DNA of 8,152 bases from JBCBRD01 sp039819885 (GCA_039819885.1 JBCBRD010000145.1:1-8152); one strand, 5' to 3'. Positions 1 through 6,499 are shown, counted from the stretch's first letter. Translations and numbers: made by a program. Notes: generated from the sequence alone by a model not told the origin.

Positions 1-1898
1 ACTCCTGCGTTGCCGTCATGGAAGGCGGGAAACCGAAAGTTCTAGAAAATGCCGAGGGCGCCAACACGACGCCGTCGATTGTCGCTTTCTCGGACGACAA
101 TGAAAAGCTTGTTGGTCTGCCAGCCAAACGTCAGGCGGTCACAAACCCAACCAAAACCTTTTTCGCGATCAAGCGCTTGATCGGCCGCCGCTTTGATGAC
201 CCGACGGTTAAGAAGGATATGGACCTCGTCCCTTACCCAATCGTTGAAGGTCCGAACGGTGATGCATGGGTTGAGTGCAACGGCGAAAAGTACTCCCCGC
301 AGCAGATTTCAGCGTTCATCCTTCAAAAAATGAAGGAATCGGCGGAAGCCAAACTTGGCGATACTGTCGAACAGGCCGTCATTACGGTTCCAGCATACTT
401 CAACGACGCGCAGCGCCAAGCAACGAAAGACGCCGGCAAAATCGCTGGGCTCGAAGTCCTGCGCATCATCAACGAGCCAACCGCCGCAGCTTTGGCCTAC
501 GGTCTCGACAAGTCCGAAACCGGAAACCGCACCATCGCCGTCTACGACCTCGGTGGCGGTACGTTCGATATTTCCATCCTGGAAATCGGCGACGGCGTTT
601 TCGAAGTGAAGTCGACCAACGGGGACACATTCCTCGGCGGAGAAGACTTTGACATGGAGCTTGTCTCTTACCTCGCAGCCGAGTTCAAAAAGGAAAACGG
701 TATCGACCTGAAGGGCGACAAGCTGGCCCTCCAGCGCCTGAAAGAAGCGGCTGAAAAAGCTAAGATCGAGCTGTCATCCTCATCACAAACCGAGATCAAC
801 CTTCCGTTTATTACGGCAGACCAGTCCGGCCCGAAACACCTGACCATGAAGCTGACCCGCGCCAAGCTGGAAAGCCTTGTTGGAAAGTTGATCAACCGGA
901 CCAAGTCGCCTTGCGAGCAGGCTCTTAAAGACGCGAACCTGAAAGCAGCCGACATCAACGAAGTCGTTCTCGTTGGCGGCATGACGCGCATGCCCAAAGT
1001 GCAAGAAGTCGTCAAAAACCTGTTCGGCCAGGAACCACATAAGGGTGTGAACCCCGATGAGGTTGTTGCTGTCGGTGCCGCGATCCAAGCTGGTGTCCTT
1101 AAAGGTGAAGTCAAAGACGTCTTGCTCCTCGACGTAACGCCGCTGTCACTCGGCATCGAAACGCTTGGAGGTGTGTTCACACGCCTGATCGATCGCAACA
1201 CGACAATCCCGACGAAGAAGTCTCAGGTCTTCTCAACAGCAGAAGACGGTCAGAACGCCGTCACCATTCGCGTCAGCCAGGGTGAACGTGAGATGGCGTC
1301 AGACAACAAACTGCTTGGCCAGTTTGATCTAGTCGGCATTCCACCTGCACCGCGCGGCGTACCTCAAGTTGAAGTCACGTTCGACATCGATGCCAACGGC
1401 ATTGTCAACGTCTCGGCGAAGGATAAGGCGACCAACAAAGAACAGTCGGTCCGCATTCAGGCATCAGGCGGTCTCTCGGATGATGAGATCAACAACATGG
1501 TCAAGGACGCCGAAGTCCATGCGGCTGAAGACAAGGTCAAGCGCGAGTTGGTTGAGACCCGCAACCAAGCCGAAGCCATGGTCCATTCAGTTGAGCAGTC
1601 GCTGACCGACAATGCTGAGAACCCGAAGGTTGAGGAGATCAAAGGCGAAGTCGAAGCTGCCATTGCCGACACCAAAACGGCACTGGAAGGCGAAGACGTC
1701 GAGCAGATCCAGACAGCAGTCGCTGCGTTGACTCAGATTTCGATGAAGATCGGCGAAGCTGTCTATCAGACCGGAGAAGCCGACGCCGCAGCCGACGCGG
1801 CACGTGATGCGGCCGAAGATGCTGGCGAGGGACCTGCAGATGACAACGTGGTCGATGCTGATTTCGAAGAAGTCAAAGACGACAAGAAGTCAGCGTAA
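1..1898 (+). CDS. dnaK: Molecular chaperone DnaK (Hsp70), 5'-truncated by window edge
   Basis: ATP-driven cytosolic Hsp70 chaperone that binds exposed hydrophobic peptides and works with DnaJ and GrpE. The reading frame is already open at base 3, where it encodes SCVAV before the internal Met at 18. This is the familiar N-terminal DnaK run (TTNSCVAVMEGG), so only about 13 residues are missing and the Met at 18 is not the real start. Visible signatures are the nucleotide-binding domain with FFAIKRLIGR (around 160-190), VITVPAYFNDAQRQATKDAG (around 377-440), DLGGGTFD at 546-569 and VLVGGMTRMP (around 967-996). The interdomain linker DVLLLDVTPLSLGIE starts at 1116. A beta substrate-binding domain and a helical lid follow, ending in acidic FEEVKDDKKSA. 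About 631 residues are visible, close to full family length, with no frameshift. dnaJ follows 286 bases downstream, the usual bacterial order. The identification is firm. Confidence 0.98.
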   Translation, partial: SCVAVMEGGKPKVLENAEGANTTPSIVAFSDDNEKLVGLPAKRQAVTNPTKTFFAIKRLIGRRFDDPTVKKDMDLVPYPIVEGPNGDAWVECNGEKYSPQQISAFILQKMKESAEAKLGDTVEQAVITVPAYFNDAQRQATKDAGKIAGLEVLRIINEPTAAALAYGLDKSETGNRTIAVYDLGGGTFDISILEIGDGVFEVKSTNGDTFLGGEDFDMELVSYLAAEFKKENGIDLKGDKLALQRLKEAAEKAKIELSSSSQTEINLPFITADQSGPKHLTMKLTRAKLESLVGKLINRTKSPCEQALKDANLKAADINEVVLVGGMTRMPKVQEVVKNLFGQEPHKGVNPDEVVAVGAAIQAGVLKGEVKDVLLLDVTPLSLGIETLGGVFTRLIDRNTTIPTKKSQVFSTAEDGQNAVTIRVSQGEREMASDNKLLGQFDLVGIPPAPRGVPQVEVTFDIDANGIVNVSAKDKATNKEQSVRIQASGGLSDDEINNMVKDAEVHAAEDKVKRELVETRNQAEAMVHSVEQSLTDNAENPKVEEIKGEVEAAIADTKTALEGEDVEQIQTAVAALTQISMKIGEAVYQTGEADAAADAARDAAEDAGEGPADDNVVDADFEEVKDDKKSA

Positions 1899-2184
1899 CA
1901 CGCCACGTCGCACGGCAGGCGACCAGGCAAGACTGAAACAATCAGTTGCTTAAACCGCCTGCAATCCAATACGGCCCGTATTAATGTTCAAACCGGTTTT
2001 CGAACCGCTAAAACATTGATGCGGGCCAACTCGGTTCAAGAACGGCATCACCGTCCACTCCAGAGCGGCAGTGAACCGAACGCCATTTTAAAGCGGTTAA
2101 ACCAAGTCCCGTTCAGTTGGTTGCAGACCCGCCCTTTCGTCCCGACATCCGGGGCAAACAACGACAGAATTGGACGCAGGTCCC
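1899..2184 (+). other. dnaK-dnaJ intergenic region with dyads and AACCG units
   Basis: This gap of 286 bases has no convincing gene. A perfect dyad AATACG-GCC-CGTATT lies at 1968-1982. A second sits at 1994-2007 (CGGTT-TTCG-AACCG) and overlaps the palindrome AAACCGGTTT at 1990-1999. The pentamer AACCG or its complement CGGTT occurs seven times between 1953 and 2098 (starts 1953, 1991, 1994, 2003, 2032, 2074, 2094). No hairpin is followed by a T run, so a classic terminator is not visible. A TTGCAG at 2121 is a possible but weak -35 for a separate dnaJ promoter. I cannot assign a function. Confidence 0.4.
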
Positions 2185-3357
2185 ATGGCCAAGCGCGATT
2201 ATTACGAAATTCTTGGCGTCGAACGCGACGCAAACGAACAGGATCTGAAGTCGGCATTCCGCAAACGCGCGATGCAATATCATCCAGACCGGAACCCCGA
2301 CGATAAAGAAGCCGAAGTCAAATTCAAAGAGCTAGGCGAAGCCTACGAAGCCCTGCGCGACCCTCAAAAACGCGCCGCTTATGACCGGTTCGGACACGCA
2401 GCCTTTGAAGGGGGAATGGGTGGCCAGGGCGGCCCCGGCGGACCAGGTTTCGGACCAGACTTTGCAAGCTCGATGTCCGACATTTTCGACGACTTGTTTG
2501 GCGAATTCATGGGCGGACGTCGCGCGGGCGGGCCCGGCGGCGCACAGCGCTCTCGCAATGGACGCGAACGCGGTGCCGACCTCCGCTACAACATGGAGAT
2601 TTCGCTCAAGGAGGCCTACGACGGCAAGCAAGCCGAGATCATGGTCCCAACCAGCGTAGTCTGCGAAGTCTGTTCGGGCAGCGGGGCCAAACCTGGAACG
2701 TCACCCGTGACGTGCCAAACGTGCGGTGGCATGGGCAAGGTCCGTGCGAGCCAGGGGTTCTTCACCATTGAACGCACGTGCCCAACCTGCATGGGCCGCG
2801 GAGAAATCATTGAGGATCCGTGTAAAAACTGTGGCGGTAGCGGCAGGATCACGAAAGAACGCACCTTATCGGTCAATATTCCAGCGGGCGTGGAGGACGG
2901 TACGCGCATTCGGCTTGCCGGCGAAGGCGAAGCTGGCGTACGCGGCGGACCATCCGGCGACCTATATATTTTCCTATCAATCCAGCCGCACACATTCTTC
3001 CAGCGCGATGGCGCCGACCTGTTTTGCCGCGTACCAATATCCATGATCACAGCAGCTCTCGGTGGACAGATTGAGGTCCCGACGGTGGAAGGGACGATCA
3101 CGCGCGTAAAGGTTCCAGAGGGGACGGAGAGCGGCAAACAGTTCCGCCTGAAAAGCAAGGGCATGCCAGTCCTTCGCTCAAAGATCACCGGTGACATGTA
3201 CATCCAGGTAGAGGTCGAAACGCCGAAAAATCTCACCAGCAAGCAAAAAGATCTTCTAAAGCAATTCGAGGAAGAAAGCCGGAAAGAGACCAACCCAGAA
3301 AGCCATGGGTTCTTCTCACGGATGAAGGAATTCTTCGACGGCAAATCGAACGCATAA
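2185..3357 (+). CDS. dnaJ: Chaperone protein DnaJ (Hsp40, type I)
   Basis: J-domain co-chaperone that stimulates DnaK ATPase activity and delivers unfolded clients in the cytoplasm. The protein is 390 residues, normal for the family. The J domain covers residues 1-70 with YYEILGV at the start and the catalytic HPD at 33-35. A Gly/Phe-rich linker follows at about 75-120. The zinc domain has four CxxCxGxG motifs starting at C160, C177, C199 and C213, all intact. Two C-terminal beta domains follow (VNIPAGVEDGTRIRL at about 230; GGQIEVPT at about 293). An in-frame ATG at 2170 would add MDAGP, but the start at 2185 matches the standard MAKRDYYEILGV and has AGG four bases upstream. It presumably acts with the DnaK encoded just before it. 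The long gap suggests either a processed leader or a separate promoter. Confidence 0.97.
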   Translation: MAKRDYYEILGVERDANEQDLKSAFRKRAMQYHPDRNPDDKEAEVKFKELGEAYEALRDPQKRAAYDRFGHAAFEGGMGGQGGPGGPGFGPDFASSMSDIFDDLFGEFMGGRRAGGPGGAQRSRNGRERGADLRYNMEISLKEAYDGKQAEIMVPTSVVCEVCSGSGAKPGTSPVTCQTCGGMGKVRASQGFFTIERTCPTCMGRGEIIEDPCKNCGGSGRITKERTLSVNIPAGVEDGTRIRLAGEGEAGVRGGPSGDLYIFLSIQPHTFFQRDGADLFCRVPISMITAALGGQIEVPTVEGTITRVKVPEGTESGKQFRLKSKGMPVLRSKITGDMYIQVEVETPKNLTSKQKDLLKQFEEESRKETNPESHGFFSRMKEFFDGKSNA

Positions 3358-3401
3358 GCGTCCGATCAACACAGAAGACCGGTGTTTCGCCGCAAGGCCC
3401 T

Positions 3402-3428
3402 CCGCAAGTCAGTCCAATAGACTTGCGG
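3402..3428 (+). terminator. Hairpin downstream of dnaJ (possible terminator)
   Basis: A perfect 9-bp inverted repeat, CCGCAAGTC at 3402-3410 and GACTTGCGG at 3420-3428, is separated by a 9-base loop. It lies 44 bases after the dnaJ stop and just before an FNR-like box. That position would suit ending dnaJ transcription before the cytochrome promoter. No T run follows, so it is either a non-canonical terminator or an mRNA 3'-end stabilising hairpin. Confidence 0.45.
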
Positions 3429-3442
3429 CAATCTCGCACGGA

Positions 3443-3456
3443 TTGATACGCATCAA
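3443..3456 (+). promoter_or_regulatory. FNR/FixK/Anr-type binding site
   Basis: TTGAT-ACGC-ATCAA is a perfect match to the TTGAT-N4-ATCAA consensus of FNR-family regulators (FNR, FnrL, FixK, Anr), which control genes for low-oxygen life. It is centred at 3449.5, 86.5 bases before the ATG of the first cytochrome c gene, in a non-coding gap. If it acts as a class II activator site centred at -41.5, transcription would start near 3491; the -10 region there (GATAGC at 3479-3484) is a poor match. The site match is seen directly; the regulator and activation mode are inferred. Confidence 0.7.
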
Positions 3457-3523
3457 GTGATAAGCCTGCGTTTTGCCAGATAGCGTTGAGGATCGCACGC
3501 AACCGGTCCTAGCTCCGCAAATC

Positions 3524-3528
3524 GAAGG
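3524..3528 (+). promoter_or_regulatory. Ribosome binding site fixing the first cytochrome start
   Basis: GAAGG seven bases before the ATG at 3536. It selects this start over upstream in-frame starts such as TTG at 3473, and the resulting protein begins directly with a secretion signal. Confidence 0.65.
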
Positions 3529-3535
3529 CATTTCC

Positions 3536-3943
3536 ATGAAACTGAATAGCAGATTGGCTCAAGCGATTTTGCTTGGGTGTACACTCACGTCTTTCGGCAC
3601 ACCAGCGTATGCTGAAATGACCGAGGCTGGAAAGAAGGCAACCATCGCTGCAGGCCAAATTATGTTCGAACAGCGGTGCCGCTCTTGCCACGCGGAAGAC
3701 CCTGCTGCCCAAAGCTATGGGCCTAGCCTCCTTGGTATTATCGGCCGCATGGCCGGAACACTTGAGGGCTTTGAATACTCAGATGCCATGAAAAAATCCG
3801 GGATCGTATGGAACCCTGCCAGCTTGCGCGCTTGGATTGCTGACAACGACGGCTTTATGCCCGGCACACGCATGCGCCATGTCGGCATCAAAGACACAGC
3901 AGAACAGGACTTCCTGATCGCCTACATCGGAACGCTGAAGTAA
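3536..3943 (+). CDS. Exported class I cytochrome c (first of tandem pair)
   Basis: Small periplasmic electron carrier with one covalently bound haem. The 135-residue precursor starts with a Sec signal peptide (MKLNSR, hydrophobic core AILLGCTLTSF, cleavage after AYA at 26), leaving about 109 mature residues. The haem-attachment motif CRSCH is at 48-52, with H52 the proximal ligand. The distal ligand is probably M113 in PGTRMRHVGI, the same place as the ligand Met in mitochondrial and c2-type cytochromes, and the C-terminal helix LIAYIGTL is also typical. M108 is a less likely ligand because the neighbouring paralogue lacks it. GPSLLGIIGR matches the segment after the haem site in c2/c550-like proteins. 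A perfect FNR-type box lies upstream, so expression at low oxygen is likely. The redox partner (oxidase, nitrogen-oxide reductase or other) cannot be told from the sequence. Confidence 0.93.
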   Translation: MKLNSRLAQAILLGCTLTSFGTPAYAEMTEAGKKATIAAGQIMFEQRCRSCHAEDPAAQSYGPSLLGIIGRMAGTLEGFEYSDAMKKSGIVWNPASLRAWIADNDGFMPGTRMRHVGIKDTAEQDFLIAYIGTLK

Positions 3944-3977
3944 TCCCATAACTTGGTGTCAGCGCACGAGCACTACC

Positions 3978-4011
3978 GAATGGTGGCGATGCTGAAGCTT
4001 AGCCGCCATTC
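3978..4011 (+). terminator. Hairpin after first cytochrome gene
   Basis: GAATGGTGGC at 3978-3987 pairs with GCCGCCATTC at 4002-4011: ten base pairs with one G-U, around a 14-base loop. It starts 35 bases after the cytochrome stop. There is no T run, so it could be a weak terminator or a 3'-end stabiliser that sets different levels of the two cytochrome mRNAs. Confidence 0.4.
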
Positions 4012-4013
4012 CT

Positions 4014-4031
4014 ATGATCGTCCTAGATCAT
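4014..4031. repeat. 18-bp interrupted palindrome
   Basis: ATGATC and GATCAT flank a six-base centre (GTCCTA). The perfect half-sites in a non-coding gap could be an operator for a dimeric regulator or part of a dispersed palindromic repeat. An imperfect hairpin, TCCCG..AAG/CTT..CGGGA, follows at once at 4033-4059. Confidence 0.35.
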
Positions 4032-4159
4032 GTCCCGCAAAAGTGAATGCGCTTCGGGAAGTGCCACCACTCAACGTACGCCGGCCAGCTTGGAAACGCC
4101 CTTGGACTGATCGTCTTGAGCACCAGCCGCGTAAACCTCCCCAACAAAAAGCAAAAACG

Positions 4160-4186
4160 GCCAGCCTTGTTAAAATGAGGGCTGGC
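4160..4186 (+). promoter_or_regulatory. Stem-loop abutting the Shine-Dalgarno of the second cytochrome
   Basis: GCCAGCC at 4160-4166 pairs with GGCTGGC at 4180-4186. Pairing continues inward with a U-G and a U-A pair, giving nine pairs around a nine-base loop. The stem ends one base before the GAGGGAG ribosome-binding sequence at 4187-4193. Such a structure could influence translation start, but no alternative pairing that hides the binding site is evident. Confidence 0.35.
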
Positions 4187-4193
4187 GAGGGAG
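4187..4193 (+). promoter_or_regulatory. Ribosome binding site fixing the second cytochrome start
   Basis: GAGGGAG with eight bases of spacing to the ATG at 4202. It favours 4202 over in-frame upstream starts at 4175 (ATG) and 3953 (TTG). Confidence 0.6.
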
Positions 4194-4201
4194 TTCCAAA
4201 A

Positions 4202-4720
4202 ATGAAGCGAGCAAGAAGCACCGCAAATCCGCAAAACCATACGCGAAACACCACACAGTTGTGGGCGCACGGACTATTGGCAACCCTGGCGATCGCACTG
4301 ACCATCCTGGGCACACATCCGGTATGGGCGCAGTCATCAACACCCAAACACAATGCCGCCCCTCCGGTAGCACCAACCGACTTTTCAGCAATGGAACCGC
4401 TTGAACTCGGTCGCGACGTGACAATCCAGCGGTGCTCCAACTGCCACTCGCTGTCACCCGACAAAAAAGGTTTCGCGGCCCCTCTGCATAACCTCTACGG
4501 CCGGACCTCAGGAACAGCGGAAGGCTACTTCTTCTCACCGATCTTGAAAAACCTCGCCGTCGAATGGTCATCCAGCACGCTGAGCAATTGGCTGGCTCAA
4601 ACCACGTTCGATACGCCCGACATCCGCATGCGTCACGTCGGCATCCAGGATCCGCGCACCCGCCAAGCCCTTATTGCTTACATTGGAACGCTCGAAGGCA
4701 ACCGGCCAAAGGCGGATTAA
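4202..4720 (+). CDS. Exported or membrane-anchored class I cytochrome c (second of tandem pair)
   Basis: Single-haem c-type cytochrome of 172 residues, a paralogue of the protein encoded just upstream. The N-terminus is long and basic (MKRARSTANPQ), followed by a hydrophobic stretch at about 24-37 and a possible cleavage after VWA at 43. If it is not cleaved it would act as a membrane anchor. A Pro/Ala-rich linker (about 45-60) separates it from the haem domain. CSNCH is at 78-82, with H82 the proximal ligand. M143 in DIRMRHVGI is the likely distal ligand, and LIAYIGTL closes the fold. An ungapped hand alignment with the first cytochrome gives about 37 identities in 98 positions, with the MRHVGI and IAYIGTL blocks best kept. 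It may share the FNR-controlled transcript of its neighbour; no promoter of its own is evident. The in-frame upstream extension to 3953 is judged spurious. Confidence 0.88.
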   Translation: MKRARSTANPQNHTRNTTQLWAHGLLATLAIALTILGTHPVWAQSSTPKHNAAPPVAPTDFSAMEPLELGRDVTIQRCSNCHSLSPDKKGFAAPLHNLYGRTSGTAEGYFFSPILKNLAVEWSSSTLSNWLAQTTFDTPDIRMRHVGIQDPRTRQALIAYIGTLEGNRPKAD

Positions 4721-4761
4721 ATTCCGCTTCCAACGGATTGCATTGGACGCCGAGGATGCGA

Positions 4762-4777
4762 TGCGGCAAAAACCGCA
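4762..4777 (+). other. Small hairpin between second cytochrome and reductase genes
   Basis: TGCGG and CCGCA form five pairs around a six-base loop (CAAAAA) in the 98-base gap. A run of four Ts comes ten bases later (4788-4791), too far for a standard terminator. This is weak evidence for a transcription boundary. Confidence 0.2.
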
Positions 4778-4818
4778 ACGAGAACCCTTTTCCAGACGCC
4801 TCCGGAGCAATCCGAACG

Positions 4819-5409
4819 ATGACCATCAAACTGTTGTTTCTTGCAGGTTCAGCCCGTGACGGTTCCTTCAATAAGAAACTCGCCAGGCTTGGCCACAAAA
4901 TAGCCGATGACAAAGGCATCCCGTCAGCTTTTGCAGACCTCGCCGACTACCCAATGCCGCTCTACAACGGCGATGATGAAGTCGCCTCAGGCCCGCCGGA
5001 AAACGCCAAGAAGCTCAAAGCCTTGATGGCGCTGCACGACGGCATCCTCATCACGTCACCAGAATACAATGCTTCAATCCCCCCGCTGCTGAAGAATGCA
5101 CTCGACTGGGTGAGCCGCGTTAAAGGCAATGCCGACACTCCGTTGGACGTGTTCAGGACACGCGTGTTTGCTTTGGGATCAGCATCACCCGGAGGCATGG
5201 GCGGGTTGCGCGGCCTAATCGCAGTTCGAACCGTTCTTGAAATGGGCCTTGGCGCATTGGTCCTGCCCGACCAATTTGCCGTCCCTCGCGCTGCAAAGGC
5301 ATTTGACGACAACGGTAGCTTGAACGACAAGGAAGCCGAAGGTCGTTACACGAGCCTGATCGATCAACTCCACAATGCCGCACGTATCCTGCATGGCCCG
5401 GATGCATGA
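4819..5409 (+). CDS. NADPH-dependent FMN reductase family protein
   Basis: Flavodoxin-fold flavoprotein of 196 residues, expected to bind FMN and to reduce it, quinones or other acceptors with NAD(P)H in the cytoplasm. The phosphate-binding loop of the family is visible at 10-18 (GSARDGSFN), after the first beta strand KLLFLA. The second signature, TSPEYNASIPPLLKNALDW at about 79-97, contacts the flavin ring in family members. A glycine-rich GSASPGGMGGLRG (120-132) precedes the last helix. The length is usual for the family. ATG at 4819 gives the canonical N-terminus and has GGAG at 4804-4807, a rather long 11 bases away; an in-frame extension further upstream overlaps the cytochrome gene and is not credible. 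The stop overlaps the pyrF start by four bases (ATGA), which implies translational coupling. The true substrate cannot be told from the sequence. Confidence 0.9.
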   Translation: MTIKLLFLAGSARDGSFNKKLARLGHKIADDKGIPSAFADLADYPMPLYNGDDEVASGPPENAKKLKALMALHDGILITSPEYNASIPPLLKNALDWVSRVKGNADTPLDVFRTRVFALGSASPGGMGGLRGLIAVRTVLEMGLGALVLPDQFAVPRAAKAFDDNGSLNDKEAEGRYTSLIDQLHNAARILHGPDA

Positions 5410-6161
5410 CCGCACATAACGCTACAAACCGGTCCACGGGCATGACAGCATCAGACACCAACCGACTGATTATCGCCCTCGACAGACCATCGCGTGCAGA
5501 GGCTGAGGATCTGATTGCGCGGATCGGTCCGGGCGTCTCATTTTACAAAGTTGGTTTGGAGCTTTTGTTTTCTGACGGGCTAGGCCTTGCCAAACAACTG
5601 AAACGCGACGGCAAAAGCGTCTTTCTCGACCTCAAGTTTCTAGACATCGCAAATACCGTCGAACAAGCCGTTGCCAAGGCATCAGAATTGGACTTCGACT
5701 GCTTAACCGTACACGGTCACGACAGCAAAACCATGCAGGCCGCCGTTCGAGGCCGCGACGCTGCTGGAACACAAACAAAATTGCTCGCCGTAACCGTCCT
5801 CACCAGCTTGAACGCGGACGACTTACGCGAGCAAACAAACGCGAAGTCACCAGCCGAACTCGTTCTCCACCGCGCACAACTCGCACGCGATTGCGGTTTC
5901 GATGGTGTCATCGCTTCAGGCAAAGAGGCGGGCGAAATCCGCGCTCACACTGGCAGCGACTTCCTCATCGTAACACCCGGCATTCGATTGCCGACAGACG
6001 ATGCAGGCGATCAAGCACGCATCACCACGCCAGCGGATGCCATCAAGGCCGGTGCCAGCCATCTCGTGGTCGGCAGACCCATTACGAATGCCGAAGATCC
6101 ATCCAAAGCCGCTGAAAAATTCAACCGCGCTATCCTGGAGCAGCTCGCGGCAAGTGGCTAA
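5406..6161 (+). CDS. pyrF: Orotidine 5'-phosphate decarboxylase
   Basis: Catalyses the last step of UMP synthesis, converting orotidine monophosphate to UMP and CO2 in the cytoplasm. It is a 251-residue TIM-barrel protein. The catalytic motif D-x-K-x-x-D is intact at D75-K77-D80 (FLDLKFLDIANTV). D26 (IIALD) and K48 (FYKVG) complete the charged network, each four residues on from the E. coli numbering. VTPGIR (189-194) and VVGRPIT (221-227) bind the phosphate. The start at 5406 overlaps the end of the reductase gene (ATGA). A second in-frame ATG at 5442 would give MTASDTNRLIIALD, closer to the usual length, with only GGG close before it, so the first 12 residues are uncertain. It sits in a tight run with the reductase, DUF1330 and trmD genes. 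Confidence 0.96.
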   Translation: MTAHNATNRSTGMTASDTNRLIIALDRPSRAEAEDLIARIGPGVSFYKVGLELLFSDGLGLAKQLKRDGKSVFLDLKFLDIANTVEQAVAKASELDFDCLTVHGHDSKTMQAAVRGRDAAGTQTKLLAVTVLTSLNADDLREQTNAKSPAELVLHRAQLARDCGFDGVIASGKEAGEIRAHTGSDFLIVTPGIRLPTDDAGDQARITTPADAIKAGASHLVVGRPITNAEDPSKAAEKFNRAILEQLAASG

Positions 6162-6211
6162 GTTATCGTAAAACCGCTTCCATCACCGACACAAGAACAA
6201 AGGGAAAGCCC

Positions 6212-6499
6212 GTGCCGAAAGGTTATGTCATCGCCCACGCCAAGGTCACCAATCCAGAGGCCTGGGCCAAGTACGCCGCCAAAACACAAGTTGCGCTAGA
6301 CAAATTCGGCGGTCAGCCAATCGTTCGAGGCGGCCAATGCGAGATCATCGAGGGCAATGGCACTGCACGCAATGTCGTGCTCGAATTCCCAAGCTACGAG
6401 GCCGCAGTCCAATACGCCAAGTCGCCTGAGTACGCCGAAGCAAAAAAGGAGCGTGAAGGTGCAGGCACGATCGACATCACCGTTGTCGAAGGCGTCTGA
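6212..6499 (+). CDS. DUF1330 family small protein
   Basis: A 95-residue protein of the DUF1330 group, a dimeric alpha/beta-barrel (ferredoxin-like) family of unproven function. It shows the usual family pattern: GYVIAHAKVTNPEAW at the start, a central GGQPIVRGG (33-41), EIIEG, then RNVVLEFPSYEAAVQYAKSPEY (53-74) and a C-terminal VVEG. No transmembrane or signal segment is seen. The start codon is GTG at 6212, supported by AGGGA six bases upstream and by the standard MPKGY beginning. It lies 50 bases after pyrF and 42 bases before trmD, so it is probably co-transcribed with both. This neighbourhood with pyrF recurs in alphaproteobacteria as far as I recall, but it does not reveal a role. Confidence 0.9.
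   Translation: MPKGYVIAHAKVTNPEAWAKYAAKTQVALDKFGGQPIVRGGQCEIIEGNGTARNVVLEFPSYEAAVQYAKSPEYAEAKKEREGAGTIDITVVEGV

Larger units (their letters stand above)
3944..4201 (+). other. Palindrome-rich spacer between the two cytochrome genes
   Basis: This 258-base stretch carries three adjacent inverted repeats (3978-4011, 4014-4031, 4033-4059) and a hairpin before the next gene (4160-4186). The frame of the second cytochrome stays open through all of it from TTG at 3953, directly after the stop of the first gene. However, the predicted peptide is Arg/Lys/Pro-rich, resembles no domain I know, and would place the secretion signal deep inside the protein. I read it as non-coding, with modest certainty. 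Confidence 0.5.

Noticed and set aside
18..20. ATG at 18 as the start of dnaK
   Set aside because: The frame is open to the window edge and encodes SCVAV just before it, which is the conserved DnaK N-terminus; the true start lies outside.
887..894. TTGATCAA inside dnaK as a possible FNR-type site
   Set aside because: The half-sites lack the four-base spacer and it lies in a conserved coding segment.
668..1201. Long minus-strand open frame inside dnaK
   Set aside because: It mirrors the dnaK frame in G+C-rich DNA, has no recognisable domain, and overlaps an unquestionable gene.
2616..3344. 242-codon minus-strand open frame opposite dnaJ
   Set aside because: It lies fully within dnaJ, shows low-complexity Ser/Pro/Arg composition and no domain; a shadow of dnaJ.
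4012..4464. Minus-strand open frame (150 codons) over the spacer and second cytochrome
   Set aside because: It covers the conserved haem-binding coding region on the other strand and its product resembles no family I know.
4564..4818. N-terminal extension of the FMN reductase-like protein
   Set aside because: It overlaps the cytochrome gene in another frame, and the family N-terminus begins at the ATG at 4819.
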